From Stercorarius parasiticus (taxonomy: Eukaryota > Chordata > Aves > Charadriiformes > Stercorariidae), in contig VWZL01004638.1 of NCBI GenBank assembly GCA_013396915.1, forward strand, positions 248,001-312,000: DNA of 64,000 bases. Direction: 5' to 3'. Below the pieces are notes generated by a model. It was not told the DNA's origin and made no database searches. It was given only the letters and a program-made list of their open reading frames with translations. The position numbers were made by a program, and so were the translations under genes. How positions within the stretch are numbered: the first letter of the stretch is position 1; every line of letters starts with the position of its first letter. Shown in pieces: positions 12,661 to 24,921 of this stretch.

Positions 12661-14814
12661 CACTTTTTGAAGCTGTTTAGCAACTGAGTTTCAAACTTTC
12701 ATTCTAGATAGCAAGATTGTAGTAATACTTTAATACTTTTATGATAAGCATTGCATCCCTACCAGCAACCAACAAAGCAAAAGAAACTTTGTAATTTTTT
12801 TCAGCGGATTGAAGGTGTAGATTAGCAGGTTGCTTTCAAAATTAGCATGCAGGTTGTTTCATGAGTGTATAAATGACTAACATTTCGGCTCCGAGAACAA
12901 CATGTAAATAATACACTGGAGTGTATTTAAGTCATAAATATACCCATTCACTTTATGGTCGCAATCTGGTTTTACTTCCAGCATTCAGCATACATACCAT
13001 TGTTGGCTACAAAAACATTCAAGATTCTCAATCACAAAAAAAAGAGAAAATATTAGATATATTGAAAAAATATATTAACTTTGTCTTTCTTAATTTTCTC
13101 CATTTTATTTCCTTTCTTGACCGTTTACCAAAGGGTACCATCTCCATACTTTACAGTAATTACAACAGATTGCAATTACAAAGTAGGTTTGAGATCTTTA
13201 CAGCTTCAGAAGTGTGTTCCATTTGATATTAAAATGAGAAACACCAACATGCACTGTACATCACCATGTCGTATTATATTCATATTACCATGCCATTGCC
13301 ATCATTCAGTAGCATAGACCTGACAAGCTGTAGAAGCATCACAAATGTCCAGAAAATACTTACAGGAGTGCAGTATTAGACAAAGATCTCTTGTGGTCCA
13401 CATTAAGCATTACATAGGCTAATTAATGTCCATTGGTGGTGGCTTAATAAATGTTAGGCTTCTCCTGAGACTAAGTTTGTGTCTCCCAGGACAAGGAAAA
13501 ACACTTTATAAATATTTCACTTTTCTTGAGGACTTGCTCCAAAAGTTCAGGTTTGAACCAAAAGGATGCAGTTGGGCTTCAAGAAATAGTTAAGTATTTT
13601 TACTTTATTAAACCATCCTGTAGTTTTCAAAGTTGGAACAGAAAATGTGTGACAAAGATTACTTTATAATTTGGATCCATTCTCTAGAGACCTGATACTG
13701 GCTTATTCGAGAAATATACGTTATCCAAACAGATATGCGTTCTCTGAAGTTATTTTTCTTGCCAACATCAGTTTCTAGGGCTCTATAATCTTTCATTTCT
13801 AAAGCCCTAATCCCAGACACTTATTAGCAATAAGTACTTTATTCTTTCAAGTTTAAGGTGTCTGGTTTATAATCTCCTTACAGATTTCGCATTCTTGGCA
13901 AAAATAGGCTATACTGATTGATATTACATTGTTAAATTTCCGATAATGTTAGATCACTTTCCAAATTTGTTATTTTTGTTTGTTCAAGTTGGACTTGATG
14001 TAGGACAGCAAAACAAAGCCATGTTAAAACACTAAGGCAGGTGTCTGTATGTCCTTTGTACAGAGCAAGAGAGGTTTAATGGTTTAGTGTTTCCTCTGTT
14101 AATGTGTATAGTACATTAGTGAAAAATACTTAGGGTTAGAGCCACAGTAAAATGGCACATGAACTACTGTTAGACAGAGATAGTCTCTGCCTAACACCTG
14201 CTGTTTAATTAAGTTTGGGCTAGTCATGTGTAGTGCTCAAAATATCGTTTCTCCCTGTTTGTGGGCTGCTATGTTGCCTCTTGTCTAAAAGCTCACCTAG
14301 TGTACTTATCTCCTATTTTACTGATTGTGCTGGTGGGAGGCTTGTAAGGGAGAGGTAGATTCCTCCTAGGTTTTTATTGACACTCACAGTGCAGAGGCTC
14401 TGCATTTTTCCATTCTTTTCATTGAGATCTTTACGGTTCAGACCGAGCAAGAGGTCCTGAGGAAAGTGATCTGAGAGATGTACATACAATGCAATTAATA
14501 CTGGTGGCAATGACAGTGAGAATTCTTGAAAAAGCAGAGTCTTCTTTAAATCTCTCGGATCCCATAAATAACCCCACCAGCACTCATGCAATTCTTAAAC
14601 TATATACTGCATGAAACAATATCCCACTGGCAACATGAAAACAAATAAATCAGAGAGAGCTAGCTTGAGGAGCATGAGCATTTCCCAGTCAAATCACTGA
14701 GATGAGCAACTTCTTAGAGGTTTTCTTTGAGAAAGCATCCAGATGTCTTTTACATTTTTAATGTTTCTGTGTTACATTTATCCCAAAATTAAAGGAAAGT
14801 CCTAGCATTACAGT
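12661..14814. other. AT-rich noncoding stretch, no gene seen
   Basis: No supportable gene. Two overlapping + frames (12921-13226 and 13081-13317) and a - frame at 14313-14591 have no splice context and no domain. The sequence is mostly unique, with a few A/T runs. Confidence 0.65.
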
Positions 14815-14920
14815 GCTACCTTGGGCTGAGGACTAATGCCCCATGCGGATCTTGCTCAGTGTGTGGTCCTGGGCAAACCGGTTAGTCTCCACTTGTCACC
14901 CATAACTCAACTTCTCATCA
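14815..14920 (+). mobile_element. Probable MIR SINE relic
   Basis: The segment GATCTTGCTCAGTGTGTGG followed by TCCTGGGCAAACCGGTTAGT parallels the MIR middle, in which a TGTGTGACCTTGGGCAAG element precedes CACTTAACCTCTCTGTGCC. The right part is strongly decayed. Orientation is +. This is one of the weaker MIR calls, and the ends are estimates. Confidence 0.45.
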
Positions 14921-17900
14921 GGTTAAGAGGCATGGAAATAAAGAACTTAGGTACTAAAGTTTTTGGGAAAATAAACATATAAAAACATTTGCTGGAAAAC
15001 TTCACAATTCTACCACTGCACAGGGCAATTTGTACCATGTAGCCCTTTGTGTTTTTAAACAAAGCCAAATGGCAGTGCTCAGCTGAGACTGGAAAAATCT
15101 CTGCTATGGGCTGTAATCATCCATCATCCCTGAGAGAGGTAAAAGAAAAAAATCCCACACCCACAAATTTCACCACATCATTTTCTATTCTTCAATCCCT
15201 TCGGCAAGGTGAGGAGGCATGTGAAAGCACTTACACAGGCCACTGGCCTCCGTTAACTTGCCCAACCTCAATACCCTAATACAAGTCAGATTTTTGGGTT
15301 CAAGAGATCCTTCCTACCTTCTGTGTCACATTATTCATACAGTTTAATAGGTAGGCATATATCTGTAGTGTTTTACTTTCTCAGTAATGTCTACATTTCA
15401 GTGAGGATTACATTTGCCTGTATAAACCCTAAAAGTTTATAGATCACGTAACAAACAAATTGCGTCTTTCTTTTTTTTTACTAAACTATTACTTCTCTCT
15501 GTACTAAACACCTATTGGGAGGTCTTGAAGCTCTTTTGAATCTACCTTGATTTAGATTGCACACCACTGTAAATAAGAATTATATTGTATACTAATAAAC
15601 ACCAAGAATAAATAATCTGTGGAGAAAATTTTTTTTGGCAAGAGGACATTTAGGGAACAATACAGACAGGTCTTAACTGCCATTTCTGTTACACATCTTG
15701 AGTGTTTCTGGGTGAATTCATATGTCCTTTTTCCCTTTGTTTATAAGTTAGTTTTACATGGAAAATACTTGCACTAGGGGACATTTATATATAAATTATG
15801 CTGCTTATATTTTGGCTTTCTGTAAACAGAGAAATTACTCCTGGAATAAGTAATTCCACTCTGGAATACACAACGCAGATACATTGCATGCAAGAATGTT
15901 GCTTATTAAATTAACATTAAAGGCAATTATGTCTGGTATTTCTCTGAAGATTTTGGAACACAATGTAATAATAGCTTATCTTCTCCGTTAAATTCAGTGT
16001 GGCCCACTTAATCGGACAATGGAAAGAACAAAAATGAGCAATTTATGTGAAAAAAATGACTTGTCCTCCTTCTTAGAGAGACCTTTCTGCCATGGCCTGA
16101 TTGTATTTGAACAATCATGCCAGAAAGTGTTAGCTAAAATGTTCTGGAAATTTAGTACAAGAAAGCTGGAATAGGTTTACTGTCAGCTAACAGGATTAAA
16201 TTGAAAGCTGGAAGCAAGTCTCCTCCCTTCTTTCCAGTACTTTAGAATATGTTTCCAATTAGTTTCATTTTAATCTTACTCAAGAAAATATACATTGAGT
16301 TGGGAGAATGCAGGTTGCTGTGGCATATTTTGTAAGAAGCAACAAAGATGTATATGGTCTGGCAGTTCAGGAAGACATACCTGGCAGGGCTTCTTACCAT
16401 TCTGTAGAAGTGTATTCTTTGCATCTGCTCTGTGCCTTTATTCTGATTTATTTTGGAGATGAAGTACTGGCCAGCATGTGGGCAGGCTAGCTGGTTCGCC
16501 TGAGGTTGTAGCCTTGCTGCCCTAGGGCTGCATGTGGAAAGGGAAAGAGGAGAAGGAGGTCTCCTCAACCCTTGCCACTAACAAGAGAGCCGGGGGAAAG
16601 TGCCCCAGGTTGGTAGAAGGAATCACTGGTTACATTGTGTTTTGTTTTCTTTGGGATTAGTTGTAAGGTTTCTTTTTCTTTTTTTTTTTTTCCACTGTTA
16701 ATATGGTTCACTCATAAATTCAGACTCTAGTCGGCCCCCAAATATGTATGCACTGTATAGTCTTTTTCTGACAAGAAAATTGGAGAAGTATTAGATAACT
16801 TGGATGCCTGTCTTCAGGTCAAAATCAGCTGAGGGATGTGAATACACAGGAAGACTGAAGCAAGTTATTTATTCATTAGAAGTCAAGGAAAAGCAACCGA
16901 AAGAGTTCTTAAACTGAATCATTTAAGGGTAAATTTTGTATGTTTCCCAGGGACCTTTATGCCTATAAATAATTCATGCCCTTCTATCTCTATAATGTTT
17001 TTGATTTTTTTCTCTGAAAATGTTTTTTATGACCAGGTCACATGGTTGGAGTTATCCTTTAATGTCCTTTAATGTATTTTTTCACTTTATCATTTTTCCA
17101 TTTTGCTGAGGAATACATTAGCCTTTGCCACTTACCCTTGAAACATCTACTTTAACAGCAGGCTTTGAAGAGAAAATGAATAGTGAAACATTAATTGTAT
17201 CACAGATAGTCGGGGGAGAAATTTTACCTGAAAGATCGAAAATATCCAGGAAAAAAAAATTGTCTCTTCTGGCTTACATGTAATTTTTAAAATGCCAACT
17301 GTGTTAACCTTATATATTAAAACCAGAGTTCAGGCTTCTTCTAAAGACTCAAATATCACCTTTTTTTTTTTTTCTTTTTTTAATGAGTGTTTGTGTTCAA
17401 AGTGCTAGAAAAGGGATTATAATTTTGAAAATACAGCAGGACAGCATAGTGTTACAGTGGCCACCATATAGGACCCCTGAAGCTCCTTCCTGTTATTCTA
17501 TATGGTTAAGCTTCACCAGGGCTTAACCCTCCCAGTAAGAAAGACATCTCTGATCATTGAAATTTCTGCCATGATCATTGAAAATCACTCCCATGTCTGA
17601 ATTTTGCATATATTTGTTATGCTATGTAACAAGGCATAAAAATTCCTCTGAAATTGTTGCGAAGTTTCCACAGGGAAGCTTCTAAGTCAGGGATCCATAA
17701 CAGTACCTTCCAAAACCAAATTTCAAACCATTCCAAAATACGTTTCCAAATCAAACACTTCAATTTTTCAGGCTACTCAAGTTTTGAAAACAGAACAAAA
17801 CCTTTATTCCAGCCATTTTTCTGGGACGAGACTCCTATTGACATTGAAGGATGCCTTAGTGATGACTTCGTTGGTCCCTCTAGAAAGCTGGGTGATTCGG

Positions 17901-18439
17901 AGGAATTGGAAGCATTCCCTTTTATGTATGCATACATATGCATTTATTTATTTATTTGAACAGCGCTGTCTTTCCAACCTCAGGAGAGTTTTCCTATATT
18001 AATTGCCTCTGTGCTTAGATGCCTGCAATTATTAACCTGCAGGTGTCTCTAATCGCTGTATATTCCCATTGGGTTTCGGTTGAGGGCTATTAGCTATGGT
18101 GGTTAAATACAACACACATTATGTGGTTTTTGTTTACTGTTTTATCCCTGAATTTGGCCTCAAAGTCTCCAGAAAACAGTCATCAGCAATCACTTCTTTT
18201 CATTAACTGCAGTGTCTTGGATCACATTTTCCTCCTTCCCTTCTTTCTCAGGGAGAATATTTAAAGACAGTACGTAGACTAAAGCAAGAAGAGTTTTCCA
18301 TCCACAGAACTGAACTTGGAACACAGTTTAGCCATCCAACACTCCTGCTATCCAAAGCCATAAAAATCCCCCTCAGGAACCACACATATTTTTGCTAAAA
18401 CTGCAGAGCTGGGATATTTGAAAATATAAGGAAGCAGTG
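14921..18439. other. AT-rich noncoding stretch, no gene seen
   Basis: No supportable gene. A tandem pair CCTTTAATGT lies at 17056-17075. T-rich runs lie at about 16680-16692 and 17361-17381. A short GC-rich patch at about 16470-16610 carries overlapping open frames on both strands but no recognisable product. Frames at 17654-18002 overlap in two phases and have no acceptor or donor in a useful place. Confidence 0.6.
17924..17937. repeat. Perfect 14-bp palindrome ATGTATGCATACAT
   Basis: The 14 bases are fully self-complementary. They are followed by TATGCATTTATTTATTTATTTG, an ATTTA-rich run. In transcripts ATTTA clusters can act as destabilising AU-rich elements, but no transcript is supported here, so only the sequence pattern is claimed. 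Confidence 0.6.
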
Positions 18440-18647
18440 GACTGTCTCTTCATTTGTATGGGGTTATCACGGCTTACTCAGCAGTAAAATTGTATCTAAT
18501 TATGTTGGTACTAGACTGAATCTCTTTTAATTGATTAATTATAATTCACATGTAGATTAACAGCTTTTAAAGGTCAAAACCTTTCAAATTGCACTGAGTA
18601 CTTGTTTATCTCTCCCTGTGCTGTGTAAACCTGGTATTCTATTGCAG
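18440..18647. promoter_or_regulatory. Candidate conserved noncoding element with homeodomain-type cores
   Basis: The stretch has balanced, non-repetitive composition and packs TAAT cores: TCTAATTATG near 18496, then TTAATTGATTAATTATAATT at about 18528-18547. Just after comes the dyad AAAGGT-CAAA-ACCTTT (18569-18584). Clusters of TAATTA/TAATTG are typical of homeodomain-bound developmental enhancers, but they also arise freely in AT-rich DNA. Calling this an enhancer is inference; conservation across vertebrates would decide it. Confidence 0.2.
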
Positions 18648-18871
18648 TCTGAAAGCGACACCATAATTACAGATTCGGAGGATGACAAAAATTGATTAGC
18701 AACCAAGGCTGGTTAGGAACAAAGGAGCTGAGTGTGGTTATTCTTCTGTCCTCCCTCCTGAAATGCATAAGCTTTGATTGTGCTGCAGAGCATAAGATTT
18801 TGACAGCCTAAGGTGCTTCACAAGTGAGCAAGAATGGTTTAAATAAACAGTATCATTGATTATGAAGCTGG
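18648..18871 (+). other. Possible 3'-terminal exon (unproven)
   Basis: An acceptor-like sequence (pyrimidine-biased 18605-18640, ending ATTGCAG at 18641-18647) precedes a 15-codon frame in phase 0 ending at TGA 18693-18695. The frame reads SESDTIITDSEDDKN: acidic, serine-rich and lysine-ended, like the tails of many nuclear or cytoplasmic proteins. An AATAAA (18842-18847) follows 147 nt after the stop. The pyrimidine tract is only moderate and broken by purines, the coding part is tiny, and I do not recognise the peptide, so chance is a real alternative. If real, the rest of the gene lies upstream on the + strand. Confidence 0.2.
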
Positions 18872-20738
18872 CACACTGCAATCAAATATATTTTCTTTCT
18901 TTAAATTCTGAATAGCGTGAGATGCTGCTATTATTACTTTTTAAACAAGAAGCATACTGATGCAAAATTAGTTAAACAATGTTTAATCTAATACTCCATT
19001 ATACTTTCTTCTTCCTCTCACTCAGGTGCTAACACAGAACACTATTTTTTTGTGCATGTCACCCCAAGGGCCTCAAAGTGGCTGAATAAAACATGTTATT
19101 TTCACCTACTGGAAATACCCCATGTTTTCTGTACTCTACGAGCAGCATGTGATTGGTACCACATTTTTTAAAGTGCTCTAAGTGACAGACAAAAATGAAA
19201 AATATCAAAGTTTTCATTTGTGGTGGAAATGAAAATACATTTTTCACAATATGAAATTTACCCTTACTTCTAAGAGAAGGACTACTTATTCTTTCCGCTT
19301 TTGAGGTATGATACAGAAAAACAGCAGCTTCTTGTTGCTAGCTATTTGACATATCTTGTGGTAAAATTAGCATTCTGAGTTTTTGAATGATTGTTTTTGT
19401 GACCCTTGATACTCTGTTGAAATAGAGAAAATCTAAAGCTGAAGAATGTTATTCTCTTTAAACAATATGAAAAGCCTCTTTGGAGCAATATTTCTCATTT
19501 GCCAATTTGCCAGCAGAAAGTGAATAATATCCATTCCTGAAGTATTCTATTCTGCACAGGAGAAGAAATTAAGAAGACGGTGAAAGTTATTTGATTTTGG
19601 GTGTGCAATTAAGAGCACAATGCAGTTTCTCAGAGAAAACAGAAAACAGAGACCAAACTGGCAGCGCACTTTACTGGAGGGGGCAGACCTGGAGGGAAGA
19701 GCTTACTTCTAGGTCTGAAGCACCATTTTTGGAGCAATGGTTGAATATGAGATTGCTGGATCCTTGCAAAAGGGAGAATGCACTGCAAATTCCCTGAGAA
19801 ACCTGTTCTGTCAGTCCCTGTCTTTCTCCAAACAGTGTGCTCCTATCCTACACTAATATAGAAACACAGTTAGTCAAATACAATGGTGTAAAAAAATACA
19901 ATGAAAGTTATTTCTGGTTACATAAATGTCTTGTCTGTCTATATTCAGTCAGGTTCCTTTGACTTTATTTTTCATTTCTAGGCAAAATGTTACTGAACAC
20001 AGTTTATAAGGTTGTCCTGTTCTATTTTGTAAGTGATTGTGAGTATGGCACACCTTAAATACAAATATATAAATATATGTATACTCCGTGGGTCAAGTAA
20101 GATACTTAGGGACAGGACTTGAAAGCTATGAAGATTCATCCCTGCTGGGTTGGGTTTATTATACACAGGTGTCCTTACCACAACTCAGATTCTAATGCTA
20201 AAAAACATATTTTGATGAAATCTTAACCTCACTGAACTTGATGTCAATTTTTTGAAGAACTGGATTTATTAATTAAAAAAAAAAAATTCAGAAGGAGCAA
20301 CGTAAGTTACATCTTCCAAGAGCAAGGAGTAGGAGAGGCTGAGCAACAACACAATAGCTGTAAAGTCTACTTAAAGCTATTTAAGTAGTTTTTCAGGGTG
20401 GGACATATTGTGGAGACTCCTATCACTCAGAAATTGAGAGAAGATAAAGTATTAAAACCAGAGGAAATGATAGATATCAAAGTGAATTTTGGCATGGTTA
20501 GTAGATTTAACAGAGTCAGAAGGATTTTACTTGGAAGATATCTGTAAACAGTAGAAAAATATTTGTAAAAATAAACGTTAAATGTTTTCATTCACTCCAC
20601 ACAGAGCAAAAGACACGTATGAACCATGAGTCACTCACAAGTTTGTAGTCCATTTATTTTTGGGTATTATTTATTAGGGTAGTCAGCAGTGCATTGTCAG
20701 CCCACTTTTTGGAAGGAGAAGAGAAAGCCATCTCACCG
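18872..20738. other. AT-rich noncoding stretch, no gene seen
   Basis: No supportable gene. Frames are at most 68 codons. A tract of 12 A residues lies at about 20276-20287. The remainder is unique AT-rich sequence without recognised repeats. Confidence 0.65.
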
Positions 20739-20814
20739 AAAAAAAAAAACAAAAAAACAAAAAAAAAAAACAAAAAAAAACCCAACAAAAAAACCCCAAC
20801 CCCTCCCCAAAAAA
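20739..20814. repeat. Long A/C-rich low-complexity tract
   Basis: Runs of 7-11 A are separated by single C, then grade into CCCAAC/CCCCAACCCC. On the other strand this reads as GGGGTTGGGG and T runs. It is the longest of the window's A/C-rich tracts and sits at the edge of a GC-rich patch. It could be the decayed tail of a retroposon inserted from the left, but no AATAAA precedes it. Confidence 0.75.
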
Positions 20815-21010
20815 GAGGGTGGGGTGTCCAGTGAAGGGAAAGCTCCCGCCCTCTCGATGGCCCTGTCTTAGGCAATGGTGGCAGTGTGGGTGCCATGGGG
20901 CCAGCTCGCCCTGCAAGTCCCACAGTGCTCCCAGCACTTTCAAGCTGTTTTCCCTGATGTTTCCCCCCCGTGAGGAAGACATTGAACCCAGTGCTCCATA
21001 GAGATTGAAT
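20815..21010. other. GC-rich patch of unknown nature
   Basis: The first 60 bases here are about 60% G+C by count, against an AT-rich background. Overlapping open frames run on both strands, including a 149-codon - strand frame (20654-21103) that is largely low complexity: phenylalanine- and glycine-rich because it reads the A/C tract in reverse. No domain is recognised. Options are a fossil LTR or other repeat, or a GC-rich unique segment. I cannot choose between them from sequence alone. Confidence 0.45.
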
Positions 21011-24000
21011 TTTTACAAACATTTCAGACCCCTTGCTGTCATCCAGCGCTAAACACTGCCTTGCTTTCTGAATGGACTGAATGAAATTTCCATCTGCCTG
21101 CAAATATCATTAATTGAGGCATGGTATAAAGTATATACTGAGGGAAAGGAGACACCATTATTTCCGATAGTGGTGCTGATTATATAGTAATTAAATTTAA
21201 TTTTCATTCATCTGACTGTTATAACAATGAAATCAATTTAGAAGTCACAATTGTCAGCAACTTGGCAGAATAACAGTAAACATCTAAGCAAGATTGGCAA
21301 GGGAACTTTGAGATATTAAGAAATTGTGCATTTAAACAACATTAATCCTCACTTTCTTTATAAGCTCTTCCCTTTCTAGGCTCCTTGGAATTTAATTTGG
21401 CTCTGGCTCAAAGGAGTTATGAATGGAAGTAATTTAAAGATGGATGGATGTTAATTTAAAGATGCCGTCATTTTCTGACAGAGCCGGTTACTGAAGTGTA
21501 AGAAAATGTATAAAGAAGATAGTGTCTAATCAGGAAATGCCAGTCAGGCAACAATTTGGTAAGTTGATGAGGAAGAGACATGATGCTTCTAATAGCCTTT
21601 AGTCTCTACCAAATACAACACATTTGGTGACCTAATTTCTGCTATGGTACACAAAGCAGATTTCCTAAATGCAATTACACAATAGTGTATGTTTATACCA
21701 TAAATGGAGATATTATTTTTTTTAAATAAGAGTAATATCAATATTACTTCCACTAAGCAGTAATGTAAATTGTTTAATATATAAACATTAGCATGAATTG
21801 GAAAATTAATTAAAAGAACAAGTCACTATAATTATGATAAATAAAGCTTATCTTTATTGCTAGCATGTTTCTCCAAGCAATCTGTCTAAATGAGAGGAAA
21901 TTATATACCATCAACTTTCCCAAGAGCTAAAGTCTCATTTTAAGAATCAGGTATGCTACACTGAAATAAGAAAAATATCTGCTTACTTATCGTGTTTTAA
22001 GGAGGATTATAGAGAGAGGCTGAACCTATTTTGCCACCTGGTCTGCACATACAGCGTACAATTCTTGTCCAATTTAAATTAGCAACTTTTGTCAGTAATT
22101 TCACTCGCTGTAGCTAATTTAGACAGATTTCTATGCCAGGGAAGCTAGTCATTATACTCTAATGATAATGTACATATAACCATTAAATATGCAACACTTA
22201 TCAAATTGGGCTGTTTGAATTTGCTTGCTGCTGTGATATTTTTTAACCCTAACATTCTCAAAAAATATCTAGTATATTTGCATGTGCACCAGACTCTAGT
22301 CACCACTTTGAGAGAAAAAAATGAGTCAACAGAATTTTCTTACAACTTTGATGAGCTATTAGAAAATATATCATCCATCTGTCCTCCCTTTCCTGGTTGG
22401 TCTTGTACACCTCTTCTCAATAATTTGTTTATTCAATATATTGAGAGGCAATTAAATACTTAGTGATTCCTGTTATTATTGAGTAAAGAAACATTGTTTG
22501 AAATACACATACCATATATTGTTGAGTTCTTCATTGTTGCTTTAACACAATAATTTTGTTGATCACCTTTCACAACTTCTGAAAACCATCTTCTGAGTTC
22601 AGGAGTAGAGAAAAATGAAGTAGATCAAAAGACATTTGAGGATATGTGGGATAAGAAGACAGACAATAGAAGAAAGCAAAGCAAATCTCTGGCCTCGTTT
22701 TGGTACTGTGTAAGTCTGGTGCAGTCACAGGCAACTTCTCCTTCTTCTCCTGAACATGGCGTTGGGCCAGACTGGATATGCTTGGTCAGGATCTCAATCT
22801 GTTATTCTGGTCTGCCATCATGGTACACAACTACTGCTGCTGGGGGAATTAGGAATATATGCAAATGCAATTCAGATCATTATATCCTAGTCGTCTCTGT
22901 TGCATAATCATATAGTAAAATTACGTGTTAAGTTGAACTAGAACTTGCGCTTGCACTTATCGTCCCATACCAGAACAGTTGCATTAGCTGGGATGCAGTT
23001 GTTTTCCAAATGACATCATGCTCTTTATAAATCACCATCTGGATGCTCCCCCTAGAAAAATGGCTTTATCTCATGTTGCTGGGAAAAACTTGGCTCCAAG
23101 TTTTAATCAGTGCCATAAACAGAGGAGGATGCTGATTTATTAGTTAATAGTCTAGTGTAGATGTTCACACATGCACATGTGGCATGTTGAAAATCTTGCC
23201 ATTGCTGATTGTTGAAACCCTTCATGCTCAATTTTTCCAATGTTCAACTTCTCATAATACTCAAAAAAACACATTCTTTGGAAGATATACTCCAAATAAG
23301 CTTTAATGAGAAAAGCGTGAACTTCCTCCTAAAACCACTTGCAGACCATACACTATAAAATTAATTGCGTACATTTTACTTGCCTCATTTCACTATACAA
23401 ATGAGATACTGAACGTATATAAAATTCTTGTATTAGTGCCTGCAAAGATTTCTTTGACAGCAGTTGCACAACTGCTTTCAAAACAGTGTCTCTTAGTCTT
23501 CTTTGCAGCGGCACTGAAGTTGATTAGCCAAGATTTGCAAATTATCTCTCTAAAACCCACTGTGCTTAAATTGATAAGGTGCCACAGTGTCAAGGATCTC
23601 TGTATCTGAGAGAATTTTTATCACTTACTGGATTTATTCTGACTTCTGCTAATTGCAGTATTCCCACTAAAAAAAAATAGAAGAGACAAAAACATTTATT
23701 ATAAATAAATTCTAATTAGTAAGTAAATTTTTTATACAGGATGCTTACTGTATTCGACCTATTCTCTCTCTTCCCTTTGAAGTTTTTTTGTGATTTTTTT
23801 ATTAAAGTTCTGGAGGAGAGTTTAAAAAAGCAGAAGATTATTTTTAATTTTCCTAAAAAAATAATAAACCTGAGACTGGTCATTTCTTTTTGAATTCAAT
23901 TCATAAGAAGTAAGATGTGTTTGGCTTAATTGGTTCTTGCAATGAATTCCCAGTAAAACCTTCAGAAGAATTTTTATTTACCACCATCTTCTATGCATGA

Positions 24001-24329
24001 GTGTTGTGCTTCTGTTAAGTTAATGAAACAAAAACCAAAGGCCAGATTCCCACCTGAACTAATAAAGAATCAGCTTCTCACTGTATTTTTCCACTGGGGA
24101 ACCAACCCTTTAAAGGGGAGGTGAAATCTAAGGTCCTCATAAAATTTGTGGTTGTTTAAAAATCTTGCACGTGCCAAGTTAAAGGTGTTAGCCCTAGTGT
24201 CTTGGTGAAATTCCAAATTAAATATTTATGTTCTGTGTACCTGAGATCTCTGTCTAATTTCATTTAAATATTGTTTCTTTCCCTAATGGCACCCATCCAG
24301 TATAGTTGCTGTATTTCACTGGTGTTTTC
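21011..24329. other. AT-rich noncoding stretch, no gene seen
   Basis: No supportable gene. TAATTTAAAGATG is present twice (21430-21442 and 21452-21464), a 22-bp-offset duplication around a GATG run. Several TAATTA/TTAATTAA cores occur at 21180-21830. An octamer-type ATGCAAAT lies at 22859-22866. A denser, more GC-balanced piece at 22690-22830 has an 87-codon frame without any recognisable product. Confidence 0.6.
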
Positions 24330-24851
24330 ATGCTTCGTGGGGGTAGTTTAAACTTTTGTGAACATACAGAATATGTACGTACAGTGCGTTCAAAGGGATT
24401 AAGAAATTTCTGTCTCCTTTGGCAAGTTCTTTGCATCCAGTTAAACTGTTACAAAAAGGAACAAAGAGGAGTCAAAAAGGAGGTAAGAACTGTGATGATA
24501 TTTCAAGGAGGAGTGGCTATCTATATAGCCTCCCTGGAAGTACTACCACCATCCATCTTGGACAGTGGCAGTAGGACAGAACCATTCATTAAAATTTCTT
24601 GGGAAAAAATCCCAAGATTCGGCCTACATCCCAGCCAGCTGACAGGAATTAACATCATAATGAAACGTGGGATTTTTGCCATATTCCACCAGACAAGTGG
24701 AGAGGGCGCCCAGTGGCAGGTTTTGCCAGGCACAGGGACCATACAGCTTGGGAGGTACGAGAGAATATGTAGCACGCCACGTTTCCACGGACGTGTAGGT
24801 TTTGTCATGTTCCTCCAGAGACCAGTGGTCAGTTTAAGCTCCAGTGGATGA
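24330..24851 (+). other. Longest open frame of the window, about 173 codons, unrecognised
   Basis: This is an ATG-initiated frame of about 173 codons to a TGA at 24849-24851, in a patch near 53% G+C (counted over 24721-24780). A 115-codon frame runs antisense through 24521-24868. I see no domain, signal peptide, clear membrane segment or retroelement motif, and no neighbouring splice signals. Higher local GC lowers stop-codon frequency, so an open frame of this size can be chance. It might instead be the remnant of a processed gene or repeat. I do not recognise it and do not call it a gene. Confidence 0.15.
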
Positions 24852-24868
24852 ACATTTCCACCATCCAT
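24546..24868. repeat. 11-bp direct repeat bracketing a 301-bp GC-rich segment
   Basis: CCACCATCCAT occurs at 24546-24556 and again at 24858-24868. The 301 bp between is clearly more GC-rich than the flanks. A flanking duplication of this length would fit a target-site duplication made by a LINE-driven insertion, but the insert has no poly(A) or octamer end. The motif is also low complexity (CCA/CAT), so coincidence is quite possible. Confidence 0.25.
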
Positions 24869-24900
24869 ATGCTTTTAGATTCCTGGATCAAACGCTGGAA

Positions 24901-24921
24901 GCCTGCAGCTGCACTGCAGGC
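24901..24921. repeat. Perfect 8-bp GC-rich hairpin
   Basis: GCCTGCAG (24901-24908), loop CTGCA, then CTGCAGGC (24914-24921). The arms are exact complements and 75% G+C, so this is one of the more stable small hairpins seen here. It lies 50 bases after the end of the GC-rich patch. No T-run follows, and no function is assigned. Confidence 0.6.

Noticed and set aside
20654..21103. 149-codon - strand frame
   Set aside because: A large part is low-complexity Phe/Gly/Leu sequence from reading the A/C-rich tract in reverse. A 99-codon frame overlaps it in another phase. No domain or splice context.
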